A DNA stretch of 64,000 nucleotides from positions 11,369,001-11,433,000 of the forward strand of contig OX940866.1 of NCBI GenBank assembly GCA_954871525.1, given 5' to 3'. Positions 22,316 through 34,140 of this stretch are shown in pieces (position 1 is the stretch's first letter; every line of letters starts with the position of its first letter). The notes beneath the pieces were generated by a model that saw only the letters and a program-made list of their open reading frames with translations, ran no database searches and was not told where the DNA came from. This DNA is from Parietaria judaica. Its lineage: Eukaryota; Streptophyta; Magnoliopsida; Rosales; Urticaceae. The translations under genes were made by a program, and so were the position numbers.

Positions 22316-25300
22316 ATGGAGGCGAACACGTCACGAATGGAGAGTTTGAACGGTTCCAATTACAATGTTTGGAAAGGGAAAATGGAAGACTTGCTCTTTG
22401 TCAAGAATTTCCACTTGCCGGTTTTCTCTACCGAGAAACCCGAAGGAAAAAGTGATGAAGAATGGAATTTGTTGCATCGACAAGTTTGTGGGTACATTCG
22501 ACAATGGGTGGAGGACAATGTTCGGAACCATGTGGTTAGTGAAACTCGTGCTAACATCCTTTGGAGGAAGCTTGACGAGCTTTATGCACGGAAGACCGGG
22601 AATAACAAGATGTTCTTGCTCAAGCAAATGATAGCCTTGAAGTATCATGACGGTACGCCAATAACCGATCACTTGAATAACTTCCAAGGAATTATGAACC
22701 AAATGGCGACGATGAATCTTAGATTGGATGATGAGATTCAAGGTTTGTGGCTTCTTGGTACTTTGCCGAACTCGTGGGAGACGTTTAGGATGTCGTTGTC
22801 TAATTCCGCTCCGGATGGTATTATGTCGATGGATTTGGCTAAGAGTAGCATTTTGAATGAAGATATGAGAAGAAATTCTCAAGGCTCCTCTTCACATTCC
22901 GAGGTATTGGTTACCGAGTCGAGGGGGAGAAATCATGCACGGGGTTCAAATAACCGTGGTGCATCACGAGGAGCGTCGCGTGGAGGTTCAAATAGATGGG
23001 CTAATGTTGAGTGCCATCATTGTGGCTTGAAAGGCCACATTAGAAAGTATTGCCGGAAGTTGAGAAATGAAGGCAAGGGAAAGAAGATCAACCACAACAA
23101 CAACGATGTCAAGAAAGAAGGTAACAATAATGAAAATGTTGCTATTGTTGATGATTTCTTTGTCGTTTGTGATGATTATGAAGAAAGTGTCAATTTATCT
23201 CGCGATGAGACGAGTTGGGTGGTTGATAGTGGTGCTTCTTCGCACGGGACTTCACGACGCGATATTTACTCCACTTATAAGGCCGGTGATTTTGGTATTG
23301 TCGGCATGGGTAACAAGGGATACTCAAAAGTTATTGGAATTGGAGATGTATGTGTTGAAACTAGTAATGGCACTTCTCTAGTTCTCAAAGATGTGAAGCA
23401 TGTTCCGGACCTTCGGTTCAATCTCTTGTCGGTTTCAAAATTGGATGATGAAGGTTATGGCAACTCTTTCGTGGAAAATGAATGGAAGCTAAAGAAAGGC
23501 TCAATGGTGATTGCAAGAGGAAAAAGACGCTCAAATTTGTATGTCGCGCAATTTGGGAGTTCTAAATGCTACGTCAACACTTGCGAGGATGAAAGTTCTT
23601 CCGAACTATGGCACAAACGTTTGGGTCACATGAGTGAGAAAGGTTTGAGAATCTTGGTGAAGAAGAATGCACTATTTGGAGTTTCCAACGCAAAGTTGAA
23701 GAGATGCTCGCATTGTTTGGCGGGAAAGCAAAGGCGCGTATCGTTTCGGTCTTTTGAACCAAAGAGAAAGTCACAAGTGTTAGACTTGGTACATTCCGAT
23801 GTTTGTGGGCCGATGAAGACACGGTCCCTTGGCGGTGCTTATTACTTTGTGACTTTTATCGACGATTACTCTCGGAAAGTTTGGGCTTACACCTTGAAGA
23901 CAAAAGATCAAGTGTTAGATACCTTCAAGTCGTTTCAAGCGTCGGTTGAACGAGAAACGGGGAAAAAGCTCAAGTGCGTCCGAACGGATAACGGGGGAGA
24001 ATACATCGGTCCTTTCGATGAATATTGCCGAGAGCAAGGTATACGTCACCAAAAGTCTCCTCCGAAGACACCGCAATTGAATGGGTTGGCCGAAAGAATT
24101 AATAGAACTTTGGTTGAAAGAATGAGATGCTTGCTTTCTCAATCAAAGTTGCCGAAGTATTTTTGGGGCGAAGCATTGAGTACGGTTGTACATGTGCTAA
24201 ATCTCACACCTTGTGTGCCTTTGAAGTTTGATGTTCCGAGCCGTGTTTGGAGTGGTAAAGATGTCACGTACGACCATCTTCGAGTGTTTGGGTGCATGGC
24301 ATATGTGCACGTTCCGAAGGATGAGCGGTCGAAGTTGGATGACAAGACCAAGAAATGTATATTCGTTGGTTATGGGCTCGATGAGTTTGGATATCGTTTC
24401 TTTGATCCGGTTTCAAGAAAGCTTGTTCGTAGTCGTGATGTTGTATTCATGGAAGATTACACCATTGAAGATATCGACAAAGTTGAGAAAGAAGTTCCAA
24501 CCTTTGAAGACGACGAATTAGTTGATGCGGAACCAACTAATCTTGCTCCCACCCCGACCGTTGTCGAAGATGTGCAAATTGAAAATCAAGGTATGGATTT
24601 ACATGTTAATCATTTAAATCCTAATGATTTTGTTGATGTTGAAAATGAGGTTAGCCGTGAAGATGAAAGTGAGCAACCTTCTAATGAGTTGAGGCGGTCC
24701 ACTCGTGTTAGACATCCTTCCGTTCGATACCCCTCGAACGAATATGTCTTTCTCACCGATGACGGAGAACCCAAAAGCTTTGAAGAAGCTTTGGATGACG
24801 AAAACAAAAAGGAGTGGATGGATGCCATGGAAGATGAGATGCAATCGCTTCGTGAGAATAACACTTTTGAATTGGTGAAGTTACCAAAGGGTAAAAAGGT
24901 GTTAAAGAATCGATGGATTTATCGTGTGAAGCAAGACGAAAGCACTTTGCAAAAACGGTTCAAGGCTCGCTTGGTGGTAAAGGGCTTTAGTCAAAGAAAA
25001 GGCATTGACTTTAGCGAGATTTTTGCTCCCGTGGTGAAGATGCAATCCATTCGGGTAGTTCTTGGGCTAGCCGCTAGCCTTGATTTGGAAGTTGAGCAAA
25101 TGGACGTGAAGACGGCTTTTCTTCACGGTGATTTACATGAAGAGATTTACATGGAGCAACCGGAGGGTTTTCGAGAAAATGGTAAAGAAGACTATGTTTG
25201 CAAATTGGTAAAGAGTCTTTACGGTTTGAAACAAGCACCACGACAATGGTACAAAAAGTTTAACTCGGTGATGGTTAAACATGGCTACAAGATGACAAAT

Positions 25301-26332
25301 GCCGATCATTGTGTGTTTGTGCGCAATTTCTCCGATGGTGATTTCATTATCCTTTTGCTCTATGTTGACGATATGCTTATTGTCGGAAAGAACATTGCTC
25401 GGATTGAAGAGTTAAAGAAGACTTTGAGTGAGTCTTTTGCGATGAAGGATTTGGGACAAGCGAAAAAGATCCTTGGAATTGAGATGTTTCGTCATCGAGA
25501 GGCGAGGAAGTTGTACTTGTCTCAAGAATCATACATCGAGAAAGTTCTTCGGCGTTTCAAGATGGATGAAGCAAAAGCGGTGAGCATTCCGCTTGCTTCT
25601 CATTTCAAGCTTAGCCACCAACAATGTCCATCTACCGATGGTGAAAAGTCAAGTATGAAGAACGTTCCATACTCGTCGGCGGTTGGTAGTTTGATGTACG
25701 CCATGGTTTGTACGAGGCCGGATATTGCCCACGCCGTGGGAATGGTGAGTCGTTATCTCTCAAATCCGGGAAGACATCATTGGGAGGCCGTGAAGTGGGT
25801 TATGAGATATCTCCGGGGGACTTCGAATTTGAGACTAGCTTTGGGATGCGAGAAGCCTACGTTAGTTGGTTATACGGATTCGGATCTAGCCGGAAGCTTG
25901 GATGATCGAAAATCTACTTCGGGGCATATGGTGACTTTTGCCGGGGGCGCCGTGGCATGGCAATCGAAGTTGCAAAAGTGTGTTGCACTCTCTACTACCG
26001 AGGCCGAGTTCATTGCCGCCGTTGAAGCGGCGAAAGATTTGTTGTGGTTGAGGAAATTTACAATGGAGCTTGGAGTCAAACAAGAAAAATATGTCTTGTT
26101 TTGTGATAATCAAAGTGCCATTCATTTAGCGAAGAACTCCTCGTTTCACTCAAGGTCGAAGCACATTGATGTTCGTTATCATTGGATCCGTGACGCATTG
26201 GATTCTAAGTTCATGGAGCTCGAGAAGATTCACACCGATGACAATGGTTCCGATATGTTGACAAAGGTTTTGCCGAGAGGGAAGTTTGAGTTTTGTCGCT
26301 CGGTTGCCGGGTTGACATTGCCCTCCAACTAG
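22316..26332 (+). CDS. Copia Gag-Pol polyprotein, 1338 aa, intact
   Basis: The frame is uninterrupted from ATG 22316, shortly after the primer-binding site. Domain order is Copia type: Gag (UBN2-like, about 1-200), CCHC zinc knuckle ([14 protein letters not shown], about 232-245), aspartic protease ([11 protein letters not shown], about 301-311), and the GAG-pre-integrase His/Cys region (WHKRLGH...CSHC, from about 432). The integrase core follows, with D in HSDVCG (about 493), D in RTDNGGEY (about 557) and E in GLAERINRT (about 593). Reverse transcriptase carries YVDDMLIVG (about 1015), and RNase H carries GYTDSDLAG (about 1185), STTEAEF and CDNQSAIHL (about 1263). Integrase precedes reverse transcriptase, which defines Copia. 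Gag forms the particle; Pol cleaves, copies and integrates. All catalytic motifs are present. Lineage (for example Tork-like) was not resolved. Confidence 0.97.
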   Translation: MEANTSRMESLNGSNYNVWKGKMEDLLFVKNFHLPVFSTEKPEGKSDEEWNLLHRQVCGYIRQWVEDNVRNHVVSETRANILWRKLDELYARKTGNNKMFLLKQMIALKYHDGTPITDHLNNFQGIMNQMATMNLRLDDEIQGLWLLGTLPNSWETFRMSLSNSAPDGIMSMDLAKSSILNEDMRRNSQGSSSHSEVLVTESRGRNHARGSNNRGASRGASRGGSNRWANVECHHCGLKGHIRKYCRKLRNEGKGKKINHNNNDVKKEGNNNENVAIVDDFFVVCDDYEESVNLSRDETSWVVDSGASSHGTSRRDIYSTYKAGDFGIVGMGNKGYSKVIGIGDVCVETSNGTSLVLKDVKHVPDLRFNLLSVSKLDDEGYGNSFVENEWKLKKGSMVIARGKRRSNLYVAQFGSSKCYVNTCEDESSSELWHKRLGHMSEKGLRILVKKNALFGVSNAKLKRCSHCLAGKQRRVSFRSFEPKRKSQVLDLVHSDVCGPMKTRSLGGAYYFVTFIDDYSRKVWAYTLKTKDQVLDTFKSFQASVERETGKKLKCVRTDNGGEYIGPFDEYCREQGIRHQKSPPKTPQLNGLAERINRTLVERMRCLLSQSKLPKYFWGEALSTVVHVLNLTPCVPLKFDVPSRVWSGKDVTYDHLRVFGCMAYVHVPKDERSKLDDKTKKCIFVGYGLDEFGYRFFDPVSRKLVRSRDVVFMEDYTIEDIDKVEKEVPTFEDDELVDAEPTNLAPTPTVVEDVQIENQGMDLHVNHLNPNDFVDVENEVSREDESEQPSNELRRSTRVRHPSVRYPSNEYVFLTDDGEPKSFEEALDDENKKEWMDAMEDEMQSLRENNTFELVKLPKGKKVLKNRWIYRVKQDESTLQKRFKARLVVKGFSQRKGIDFSEIFAPVVKMQSIRVVLGLAASLDLEVEQMDVKTAFLHGDLHEEIYMEQPEGFRENGKEDYVCKLVKSLYGLKQAPRQWYKKFNSVMVKHGYKMTNADHCVFVRNFSDGDFIILLLYVDDMLIVGKNIARIEELKKTLSESFAMKDLGQAKKILGIEMFRHREARKLYLSQESYIEKVLRRFKMDEAKAVSIPLASHFKLSHQQCPSTDGEKSSMKNVPYSSAVGSLMYAMVCTRPDIAHAVGMVSRYLSNPGRHHWEAVKWVMRYLRGTSNLRLALGCEKPTLVGYTDSDLAGSLDDRKSTSGHMVTFAGGAVAWQSKLQKCVALSTTEAEFIAAVEAAKDLLWLRKFTMELGVKQEKYVLFCDNQSAIHLAKNSSFHSRSKHIDVRYHWIRDALDSKFMELEKIHTDDNGSDMLTKVLPRGKFEFCRSVAGLTLPSN

Positions 26333-26337
26333 TCGGT

Positions 26338-26347
26338 CGGGGGAGTT
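26338..26347 (+). other. Polypurine tract
   Basis: CGGGGGAGTT directly precedes the 3' LTR, where plus-strand DNA synthesis is primed. Confidence 0.75.
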
Positions 26348-26999
26348 TGTTGGGTATCCCTCCTATTTGGAGGCCCAACAATGTGGGTTATTTTTGACCC
26401 ATTGATTCATGTACCCGGCCCATGAAGCCTAGGTCATAAATGACTTAGATGAGATGAAGAAATACAAGAGTGAAGGAGAGAGAGAAAACAAGAGAAAGAG
26501 AAAGAGAGTAAATTCGCGGTTTCCGCCCAGTTTCGTCGACCCTCAGGAAAATCGTCATTGCGCACTCGTTCACCGTTTGATCGTCGTGATTTTTGGACAG
26601 AACGTTCCTAAGACATAGAGGTACGTTCTGAACGGTGGAGATGTGGTTTGGATGTTTCTAGGTCGGTCTGAAGAGTGGAAACCAGAGGCTGTTTTGTGAG
26701 AACGTTTTTCACAAATTCTTCTCTTGCTTGTATGTTGTAATCCGAGATTGGTGTTCGATCTTGATGATGATGATGTATGCCTCTAGTTTTATCTAGGGAA
26801 GACTTCGTTTGTACCTCACTCTTGATTATAGTGGATTTTAAGCGGCCTACGGGTCCCGTGGTTTTTTACTCCGTTTTGGGGGTTTTTCCACGCTAAAATT
26901 GTCTCGTGTTCGTGGTTGTGTTTCGATTATTATCGCCTTCATATTTCAGCGGTTATTGGGAGATATTGAGATTCCGTTGCGTTGCGCTTTCTCCCAACA
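26348..26999 (+). repeat. 3' LTR of Copia element 1
   Basis: 652 bp with the same ends and, by eye, the same sequence as the 5' LTR. It is followed by the second TAAAC target copy. Confidence 0.97.
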
Positions 27000-27004
27000 T
27001 AAAC

Positions 27005-28082
27005 GAAATCATTTTCCATAAATTAGATGTCTTTTTTCACTATATTGGATTAATATACTTATGGTGAAGTAAAAATAAAAATACATCTCCACACGTGTAG
27101 AAAAATAATGAAAATAGATTATTGATCGTATTTAATTATTCATGTAACATTACAAAAATTATATATAATTTAGGATATTAATCTCAATTAGGAACTATGA
27201 CGAATACTTGTGACAAAGTAATACATCGCGATAGAATTAACATTTTCTATCATTTTAAAGTTTAGAAAGTACTGTGCTACTTTCCACTAAAAAAAAAAGT
27301 ACTCTGCTACTTTGAAATTATAGACATAGTGATAAACGGAAACAAGAGAGGAATAAATAAGATAAATAATCCTTACGACATGTACAACAGTGTTTACGAC
27401 AAGTACAACAGTGTACACTGCCCAAAACGACATAAACTAATAAACTGCTGTACATATGAAAAGTACGGCCCAGACGTCTGGTTTTGACCTAGTCAAGGTC
27501 CAAAAATCGGATTATTTTTGTCCCAAATAAACCGATACCGGTCCGATACAAGAAGAAGAAAGAAAACCCTACTCCTACTAACCGAGTTTTAGTACAATAT
27601 TCAATAATATATATGGTTTACGCCTTTGCAGCCTTATATTATTTGAAGTTCGGACTATGTATATTATTTTTCATTTTATTTAACTAATTAGAAATATTTT
27701 CAAAAACCAGACTGGCTCGGTTTCAGCTTGGTCACGCCTGGTTTCAGCATGGAACCGATCGCACATTGGCCAACATCCATGTCCGGGCCAAAAAGGTACA
27801 GAAAAAAACTGGCACCCAGCTTAACCTTCATTATATGTATGCTATACATGTATGCTACAGCCAAATTTCTTGCTTTTCATCCTAGTTTCATCAACACAAA
27901 AACTGATCGGAACCGGTATCGAAATCGGACAAAAAACGAAATCTAAGTTTCAGACACAAGTCCATTAAGACAAATAGTGAGTTTCGTACACAAGTCCATT
28001 AAGACATTCATAGATCACTGAAAGCAAACATCAATCATAAATTATTGATATAAAATTACGAAAATCGAGTCAACTCCTTGAC
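27005..28082. other. AT-rich intergenic sequence
   Basis: No gene is recognised. Near 27380-27460 there is a short duplicated ACGACATGTACAACAGTGT-like unit. The 3' UTR of the minus-strand SERF gene should lie at the right end. Confidence 0.55.
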
Positions 28083-28730
28083 CTATTTCTTAGCCTTGTT
28101 ACCTCCCGATGTGTCCCCGGCCGCGCCCGCTGCCTTCTTCGCCGTCTTTTCTTGGAGAGCCTTGGCGTCCCTGTTCCGAAAATTCACATACAAAGATATC
28201 AACTTATATACATACATATATATATTATAATCAAGCTTAATACAAGATCTAAGTTCAACTATGGCATTCAAAAACACCATTCAACCATATAGTCTAGTAT
28301 AAGATCCTTTCGGAACACAAAAACTCAAACAAAACACACACACATAAAGACCAGATAGAACATGTCAATGCAGATCTAGAACAAGAAGCCAAAATTCAAG
28401 CTAACGAATCGATAATCGAATCCGAATATTTCAGTGGGTAATCTCCAAATTCAAATAAGAAGAATCGATCAAATAAAACCAAATAGGATCCGAAACCCTA
28501 ATCCGAACCTCTCTCGGCGCTGCTCGGGGGTGAGGCCGTCGTCCTTGTTCTTGCCGCCCTTGTTCCTGGCCGCGGCTCGCTCGCGATCTTTCTCCCTCTG
28601 ATTGCCTCGTGGGAAACGGAGATCGGAAGTCAAGGAAATCTCACAAACACAGAACAAGAAGAAAGAGCTAGAGATCGAAAAACAGTGAAATCGAAAGAAG
28701 GAAGAAGGCGAGATCGAGGATATGAGTCAT
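28083..28730 (-). CDS. SERF/4F5-family small basic protein, 64 aa
   Basis: Three exons give a complete 64-residue protein: 28730-28724 (ATGACTC), 28608-28509 and 28170-28083. It begins MTRGNQREKDRERAAARNKG, has the DGLTPEQRRERDAKALQEK core, and ends in an A/G/K-rich tail. This is the normal length and layout of the small EDRK-rich (4F5) family. Animal SERF proteins bind aggregation-prone proteins and nucleic acids; the plant role is not established. Intron 2 (28508-28171) is GT-AG. Intron 1 (28723-28609, 115 nt) has no GT-AG solution that yields the MTRGN start. It fits a U12 AT-AC intron: donor ATATCCTC, branch site TTCCTTGAC at 28637-28629, acceptor CCCAC. The coding total is 195 nt, exactly 65 codons with the stop. 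Confidence 0.9.
28609..28723 (-). other. Putative U12-type AT-AC intron
   Basis: The donor ATATCCTC matches the minor-spliceosome consensus ATATCCTT in seven of eight positions. TTCCTTGAC matches the branch-site consensus TTCCTTRAC fully. The intron ends in AC, 21 nt after the branch adenosine, slightly longer than usual. Removing it restores the conserved family N-terminus MTRGNQ in frame, which no GT-AG pair nearby does. Confidence 0.8.
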
Positions 28731-28882
28731 CGTCGAGGAGCTCCCAAGCGATCGGTGAGAGGATTTTTCCGTGCGATGACACAAATTGTGGCTTCCCAAA
28801 CTAGAGGTGCAAGTCAAAAGAGACAAATTATACAAAAGTCAAGTCTCAACTCAACTATATTATATATATATATAATATAGGT

Positions 28883-29229
28883 GGGAAATTTATTTTTTTA
28901 TATCCTCAACTTTTATTTTTAATACAAATATACCCCCAAAATTTTAAAAACAGCTAAAGTATACCCTTAAAAAGTCTATTTTCTTTTAAGAACTCAAAAT
29001 TACTCCTTATTAATAATTTTTAAATTTTTTATATTTCATATATTTTCATTTTTCACCAAAATATATCTTATGCTTAGATTTTTATTTTTTTAGTTGTTTA
29101 AATAAATGATTAAAAAAAGGAAGATGAAGGACAAATCATACACCAAGGGTATACTTTAATTGTTTTTGAAATTTGAGGGTATATTTTTGCCAAAAATGAA
29201 AGTTGAGGGCGTAAAAAAGCAAATTTCCC
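28883..29229. mobile_element. Foldback MITE-like element
   Basis: The left arm starts GGGAAATTTATTTTTTTAT and the right arm ends AAAAAAGCAAATTTCCC. Further inside, TACCCTTAAAAAG near 28970 pairs with AAGGGTATACTTTAA near 29149. The flanks are TA-rich (TATAATATA left, TATATATAT right), so a 9-bp duplication cannot be judged. The terminal GGGAAA resembles the other foldback families in this window. Confidence 0.6.
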
Positions 29230-30502
29230 TATATATATTTATACATATATATTTCTAAATTTTTAGGGATATTTGCGGTAAAAGTATCACAAAGTATTTC
29301 ATATGTAGTACATGATTTATTCAAATTTTTATTTCATTATGAAAAACGTTTTAAAAGCAAACAAAAAAATAGTTATTCAGTAAGAAATTAAAAACTTACA
29401 ACTGGAGTTTTTTTTTTTTTTTTAATTTTTGCTACGATAAAAATTAAATTTGAAACTTACGGTATAACTTAAAAAAAAAATTGTTACGACAAAATGAAAA
29501 TTGAAATATGGTGCAACAATGAGATATTGACATGTGTTGTTCTGTTCGATTCACAACTGTTGTTGTTATTATTATTATTATTATTATTAGTGTTCATGAT
29601 ATAGGTTAATAGCTTTGAGTTTTATCGCAATATTATTTTATGTATTATTTGATTTTAATGTATTTTTATTTTAATGTAAAAATTATATTTTTTTATTTTT
29701 TATAACATAAATTTGGTCGTTAAAATTATTTTTTTCGTTAAAAGGACCGGCTTAGGGTTTGGAGAAGCTCGGAAATGGGGGCAATGTCAAGAAAAAAAAA
29801 TCCCAGTTAGCAGTCTCGGTTTCACCTGTTTGGATAAGGTTAAGAAACTAATTTCAGTTTATATGGATCAAAATATTTAGTCAACTTTGATATTAATTAG
29901 TTATTACAATCTGAAACTGAAACAACTAGAACAAGTTGTCTCATTGCAAAAAATAAAATAATTATTAGTCGTCTAACGCGACCATAGAACAAATTTTAAA
30001 CAACTATTTAGTTGATGTATGTTTTTATATCGAGAGAATTCTATTGCCATGATTATTTCCATTATTTATTCTTTTTTCAAATTTGTGTTAGTTATTTTAT
30101 TTTTATTTTTTTATTTTTTATTTTTTTGATATAATTGAAGAACATGACCTTTGTTCCATTTATGTATTCAAGCCCATTTGAAAGAGTTTAGGCCCAATTC
30201 TATACCAAATCCTGCGGGCTTGAATTTATTATAGATCTTTTAAATATTTTCTAAGTGCTTAAAAATTATTGTGGAATTTAATTAGATTGATATTTGATAA
30301 ATTAATAATTTTGATTAGATAATATTTTTTTAAAGTCTTGATTTTAACTATTAAATTTTTTCTCGATAATATAAGTTCTACTAATATTAATTTATAGAGG
30401 TTATGTCATAAATAGTAAATATTATTTTCAATAAGATAGCATGTTTTGATTTTTTATATTTTCTAAAACTAACATTTATATTTCTCATAGCACACGCCCT
30501 AA
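29230..30502. other. AT-rich intergenic sequence
   Basis: No gene is recognised on either strand. It contains poly-T and poly-A tracts near 29410-29430, an ATT microsatellite at about 29567-29588, and T-rich tracts near 30080-30130. Confidence 0.6.
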
Positions 30503-30518
30503 GGTAGGAACTGAGTTA

Positions 30519-30625
30519 GTTGTTGCTAGGATAGCCTAGTGGTAATTTCACACTACCTCCAAAGTGGAGATTGTGGGTTCAATCCCCACATGCAGCAAAG
30601 CTGCCTTAAAAACAAAACAAAAAAC
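30519..30625 (+). mobile_element. 107-bp tRNA-derived SINE with 16-bp target duplication
   Basis: The exact 16-bp sequence GGTAGGAACTGAGTTA flanks the element at 30503-30518 and 30626-30641, the mark of target-primed retrotransposition. The element has an A-box region ATAGCCTAGTGGTAA, a B-box region GGGTTCAATCCCC, and a short A-rich tail (AAAAACAAAACAAAAAAC). It is little more than a tRNA-like head with a tail, much shorter than ordinary plant SINEs. It was presumably moved by the reverse transcriptase of a LINE elsewhere in the genome. Confidence 0.85.
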
Positions 30626-30641
30626 GGTAGGAACTGAGTTA

Positions 30642-31018
30642 TCGTTGGGTAAGGTAGTCCAATGATTCATCTCGATCTCGTCGATAATATTAGGATTCGG
30701 ACTCTCGTTAACACAACTCAGCGGTATCACTCTCTACGACTAACTCAATTCATTGACCACTCGAGATTTCAAAGTAAAGTAAATATTAATTTTAAATCAA
30801 TAAACCTATTCAAATTTAGTAAATACTAAATTGTAATTCTAAATCAATTCCAAATGCTTAATTGAATCTCGTTTAAATATCACTTCCCAATTTTTACAGA
30901 AAAATAAAATAAAAAACATATCAACATATAAACCGATATCGGTAGTAATAGAAACCGCATTCAAAACAGGTAATTTGAGGAAAATTTATCGAGAAATCGG
31001 GACAAAGTATCGTGTACT
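30642..31018. other. Short AT-rich intergenic stretch
   Basis: Nothing recognisable beyond AT-rich sequence. Confidence 0.5.
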
Positions 31019-31623
31019 TAGGGGTGTGCAAAATAACCGGTAACCGAATTTTAACTCCGTAACCGAAAATTATCCGGTTTAAAATAACCGTAACCGAATT
31101 GTTTTGGAAATATGTTAAGGTTAACCGCATCCAGCTTCAAACAAGATAAGGTTACATGCTATTTATTTTTCAAAACAGGTTATTTTTGTAACTGGTTTTT
31201 ATAACCGGTTTTAATATTAAATTTTTATGTAAATATTTTAGAATTAAATTACGTAGGGTTACTTCTCTCTTCAATCAAAAGTCTCCTTGACTTCTTGGAT
31301 GATTTATAATTGTTGTACTTTTTGGATTTATGTTTTGGATCGGTATGTTTCTTTTTTGACTGAGTTGTTTTATTTGCGATTTATTTTGGACCGATACGTG
31401 TTATTGTTGCGATAAAATGTGTTAAATGCTATATTTATAAATAAAAAACAGGTTAAGGTTATTAAGCATGTTAATCAGATTTTGATAACCGGAAATTAGG
31501 TTCCGGTTAACCGGTTTTAAAAACAGGTTAAAGTTATTAAACACATGACTAACCGGAATTAGGTTAAGGATACCAAATAGTGAAAAATAAACAGGTTAGC
31601 CAACCGGTTGCAACCGTGTACCC
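31019..31623. mobile_element. Possible hAT-like non-autonomous element
   Basis: It starts TAGGGGTGTGCAAAATAACC, a form common at plant hAT ends, and ends CAACCGTGTACCCTC. The interior has many scattered AACCGGTTA/TAACCGGTT-type units in both orientations, resembling subterminal transposase-binding sites. No 8-bp duplication could be found, and no protein is encoded. Confidence 0.45.
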
Positions 31624-31653
31624 TCTTTGATACCGAATTAAAAGTTTCGAAAT

Positions 31654-32249
31654 TGTAGAGGGCGATTTTTACCACCTTGCAGTCACAAGGAAAACCGTAA
31701 AGAACGCAATAAAAATATATACACGATTATTCCCTGATTTATTTATCCCGAAAGGACTCGGTTTTCCACGTTTATTAGCTTGGACAATCGAAGAATAATG
31801 ATAAGGATATGATTTGATGCCGCACCACGCCGCTCTCGACGAGGCTGCCTACGTACCCGGCTAACCAGGATCAGGTCATCACGTAGTTCAATGAGTTTTG
31901 GCTTGATCTCTTCATTCTTTCTCTTCTCTTTTTCGTTGGTTTTCTTCTCTCTTCTTTCTCTTTCCTCTCTTTTTCCTCCTTCTTGGCTGAATGTCTCTCG
32001 GCTGATTTTCTTGGATCCCCTCTTAATGAGGTTTCTTTTATTATATATAGGGTTAGGGCTGATTGAGCCTTTTCACTTTGGGCTTTTTCTGCGAATTGGG
32101 CCTTTCGTCATGGGTTAAGCCTTTCTTCACAAACTGGGCTTTTATGTTGACTATGGTCAACATATTTCTTGCCTCTATTCGACGTCGTTTTTGGGCCGTA
32201 ATGGCATGCCTTATGTTAAGGATGGATTTGACGAAATCTGACATCAACA
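31654..32249 (-). repeat. 3' LTR (minus orientation) of LARD-like element
   Basis: 596 bp. It differs from the other LTR at about seven sites, including changes near 31774, 31986, 32010, 32045, 32124 and 32200. The polypurine tract lies at about 32255-32266. A stem-loop (CAAGTG..CACTTG core) sits at 32261-32291. Confidence 0.93.
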
Positions 32250-33139
32250 GTTAGTCCCCCATTTTATCAAGTGTGAAACACTTGGTAAAATGAAAGACAA
32301 ACTATTAATTTCGAGCTTTGTTGACCACTTTGGTTGATGCGTTTACCTCGAGAAATGTTGTCGGAGAAATTTATCGTAATCTGTTGGTTGGTGGATTTCA
32401 TTTGGGAGGCTGATGCAGAATCCTGCTGAGTTGTAGTTGGTTTCGTCGGATGAAGCATCTTTCTCATGACGGTGAAATCTTCTTTGACAAACTCCTCGTG
32501 ATGACGAGCTCGCTATAGCAACGAACTCATCGCGGTGATGAATTTATTCCTACGATGGACTCTTTCTTCGACAATATTATCAATAAAGTAGCAGAATTTT
32601 TTCCCTTTTACCTTGTCGTCGCCATGTTGTTCCTTTTGCATTCTTTCTTTCATTACTACCCATCTATTTTCAGCTTCCTTCTCGCAGGTCGCTGAGACTC
32701 CTCACGTTTCTTGTCCGTTGAGGTACGCCGAGGGGGTGCTAGCCTCGTTTCTTAATGAGAGCGATGGGCACTTTGTCATCCTCGAAGAGTTTCTCGAAAG
32801 ATCTGATAAGGCGCACCGTCACCACGCTCTCCGAGGACCCAAACGATGAGGCTTTCCGAGCACACGACAAGTTTGGAATCTCTGAGCCGGTAGGGGCTCC
32901 TTCGGGTATTTCTGCTCGAGTTCATGAGGCGAGACCCCAAGTATTATTCCACGGTGGAGAGGCTTCTTATGGATGTCCTAGTTGAGAGCGCGGAATTCGT
33001 CATAGAGCAAGTCGCCGACAAAGTTGTTCGGGATGATTGAACTTCCTCTATTTCCTTTTGTAAATTATTTTGTGGCTGCAATGTATCAATCAGGATTTGC
33101 GCCGGAGCGGCTTTGTATTTTTCCGGGGTATGCACACTA

Positions 33140-34140
33140 GCGTCTTACGTACCAGGCTTTTGTGCGCCGGAGCGGCTTTGTAGTTTGCCGGGGTATGCGC
33201 CGTAGCGTGTTACGTACCGGGCTTTGTGCGCCGGAGCGGCTTTGTAGTTTGCCGGGGTATGCGCCGTAGCGTGTTACGTACCGGGCTTTGTGCGCCGGAG
33301 CGGCTTTGTATTTTCTTTGATTTGTCGGCGATGAGCTTGTCGGTATGCACCGGGCTCTGTCGCGATGAAGTGCTTGGCACTGATTTGTCGGCGATGAGCT
33401 TGTCGGTATGCACCGGGCTCTGTCGCGATGTATCGATCGGAATTTGCCGGAGCGGCTTTGTATTTTCTTTGATTTGTCGGCGATGAGCTTGTCGGTATGC
33501 ACCGGGCTCTGTCGCGATGAAGTGCTTGGCACTGATTTGTCGGCGATGAGCTTGTCGGTATGCACCGGGCTCTGTCGCGATGTATCGATCGGAATTTGCG
33601 CCGGAGCGGCTTTGTATTTTCTTTGATTTGTCGGCGATGAGCTTGTCGGTATGCACCGGGCTCTGTCGCGATGAAGTGCTTGGCACTGATTTGTTTTCGT
33701 TGGCCCATATGCCGTAGTAGTGTCTTTTGTATGCTTGGCCCATTTGCCGTAGTAGTTTCTTTTGTATGCTTGGCCCATTTGCCGTAGTAGTCTCTTTTGT
33801 ATGCTTGGCCCATTTGCCATAGTAGTTTGTATGTTGGCCCATTTGCCATAGTAGTTTCTTTTGTATGCTTGGCCCATTTGCCGTAGTAGTTTCTTTTGTA
33901 TGTTGGCCCATTTGCCGTAGTAGTTTGTGATATTCGGCGATGAGCTTGTCGGTATGCACCGGGCTCTGTCGCGATGTATCAATCAAGATTTGCGCCGGAG
34001 CGGCTTTGTATTTTTTTTGGGTATGCGCCGTAGCGTCTTACGTACCAAGCTGTGCGCCGGAGCGGCTTTGTAGTTTGCCGGGGTATGCGCCGTAGCGGCT
34101 TATGTACCCAGCTGTGCGCCGGAGCGGCTTTGTTTGGTAT
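33140..34140. repeat. Minisatellite block A inside the LARD
   Basis: Three interleaved repeat types. A 62-bp unit with GCGCCGGAGCGGCTTTGTAG and GTTACGTACCGGGCTT occurs at 33162-33300 and again at 34040-34140. A 150-bp unit with two GATGAGCTTGTCGGTATGCA segments each covers 33300-33690. A 35-37-bp unit (CCCATTTGCCGTAGTAGTTT) has about seven copies at 33700-33920. Long open frames on both strands arise only from the repeats. Confidence 0.92.

Larger units (their letters stand above)
21627..26999 (+). mobile_element. Intact Ty1/Copia LTR retrotransposon
   Basis: A complete 5373-bp element: two 652-bp LTRs (TGTTGGG...CCCAACA) that look identical throughout, an initiator-Met tRNA primer-binding site, one unbroken gag-pol frame, and a polypurine tract. 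It is flanked by the exact 5-bp duplication TAAAC at 21622-21626 and 27000-27004. Identical LTRs and an intact frame show a very recent insertion that may still be mobile. Confidence 0.97.

Noticed and set aside
28469..28657. SERF protein starting from an upstream in-frame codon within the continuous minus-strand frame
   Set aside because: That frame has no ATG before the conserved RGNQ block and gives a non-family N-terminus; the AT-AC intron model gives the exact family start.
30535..30600. A tRNA gene at the A/B-box sequence
   Set aside because: No intact cloverleaf was found; the A-rich tail and 16-bp target duplication show a SINE insertion.
33700..33920. CRISPR-like look of regularly spaced 35-37-bp units
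   Set aside because: This is a plant LTR element; units are contiguous, with no unique spacers and no cas genes.
33137..33986. A long open frame of up to 281 codons on - with repeated RDRARCIPTSSS-type peptides
   Set aside because: It is produced by minisatellite block A; two other frames over the same region are equally open, and there is no known domain.
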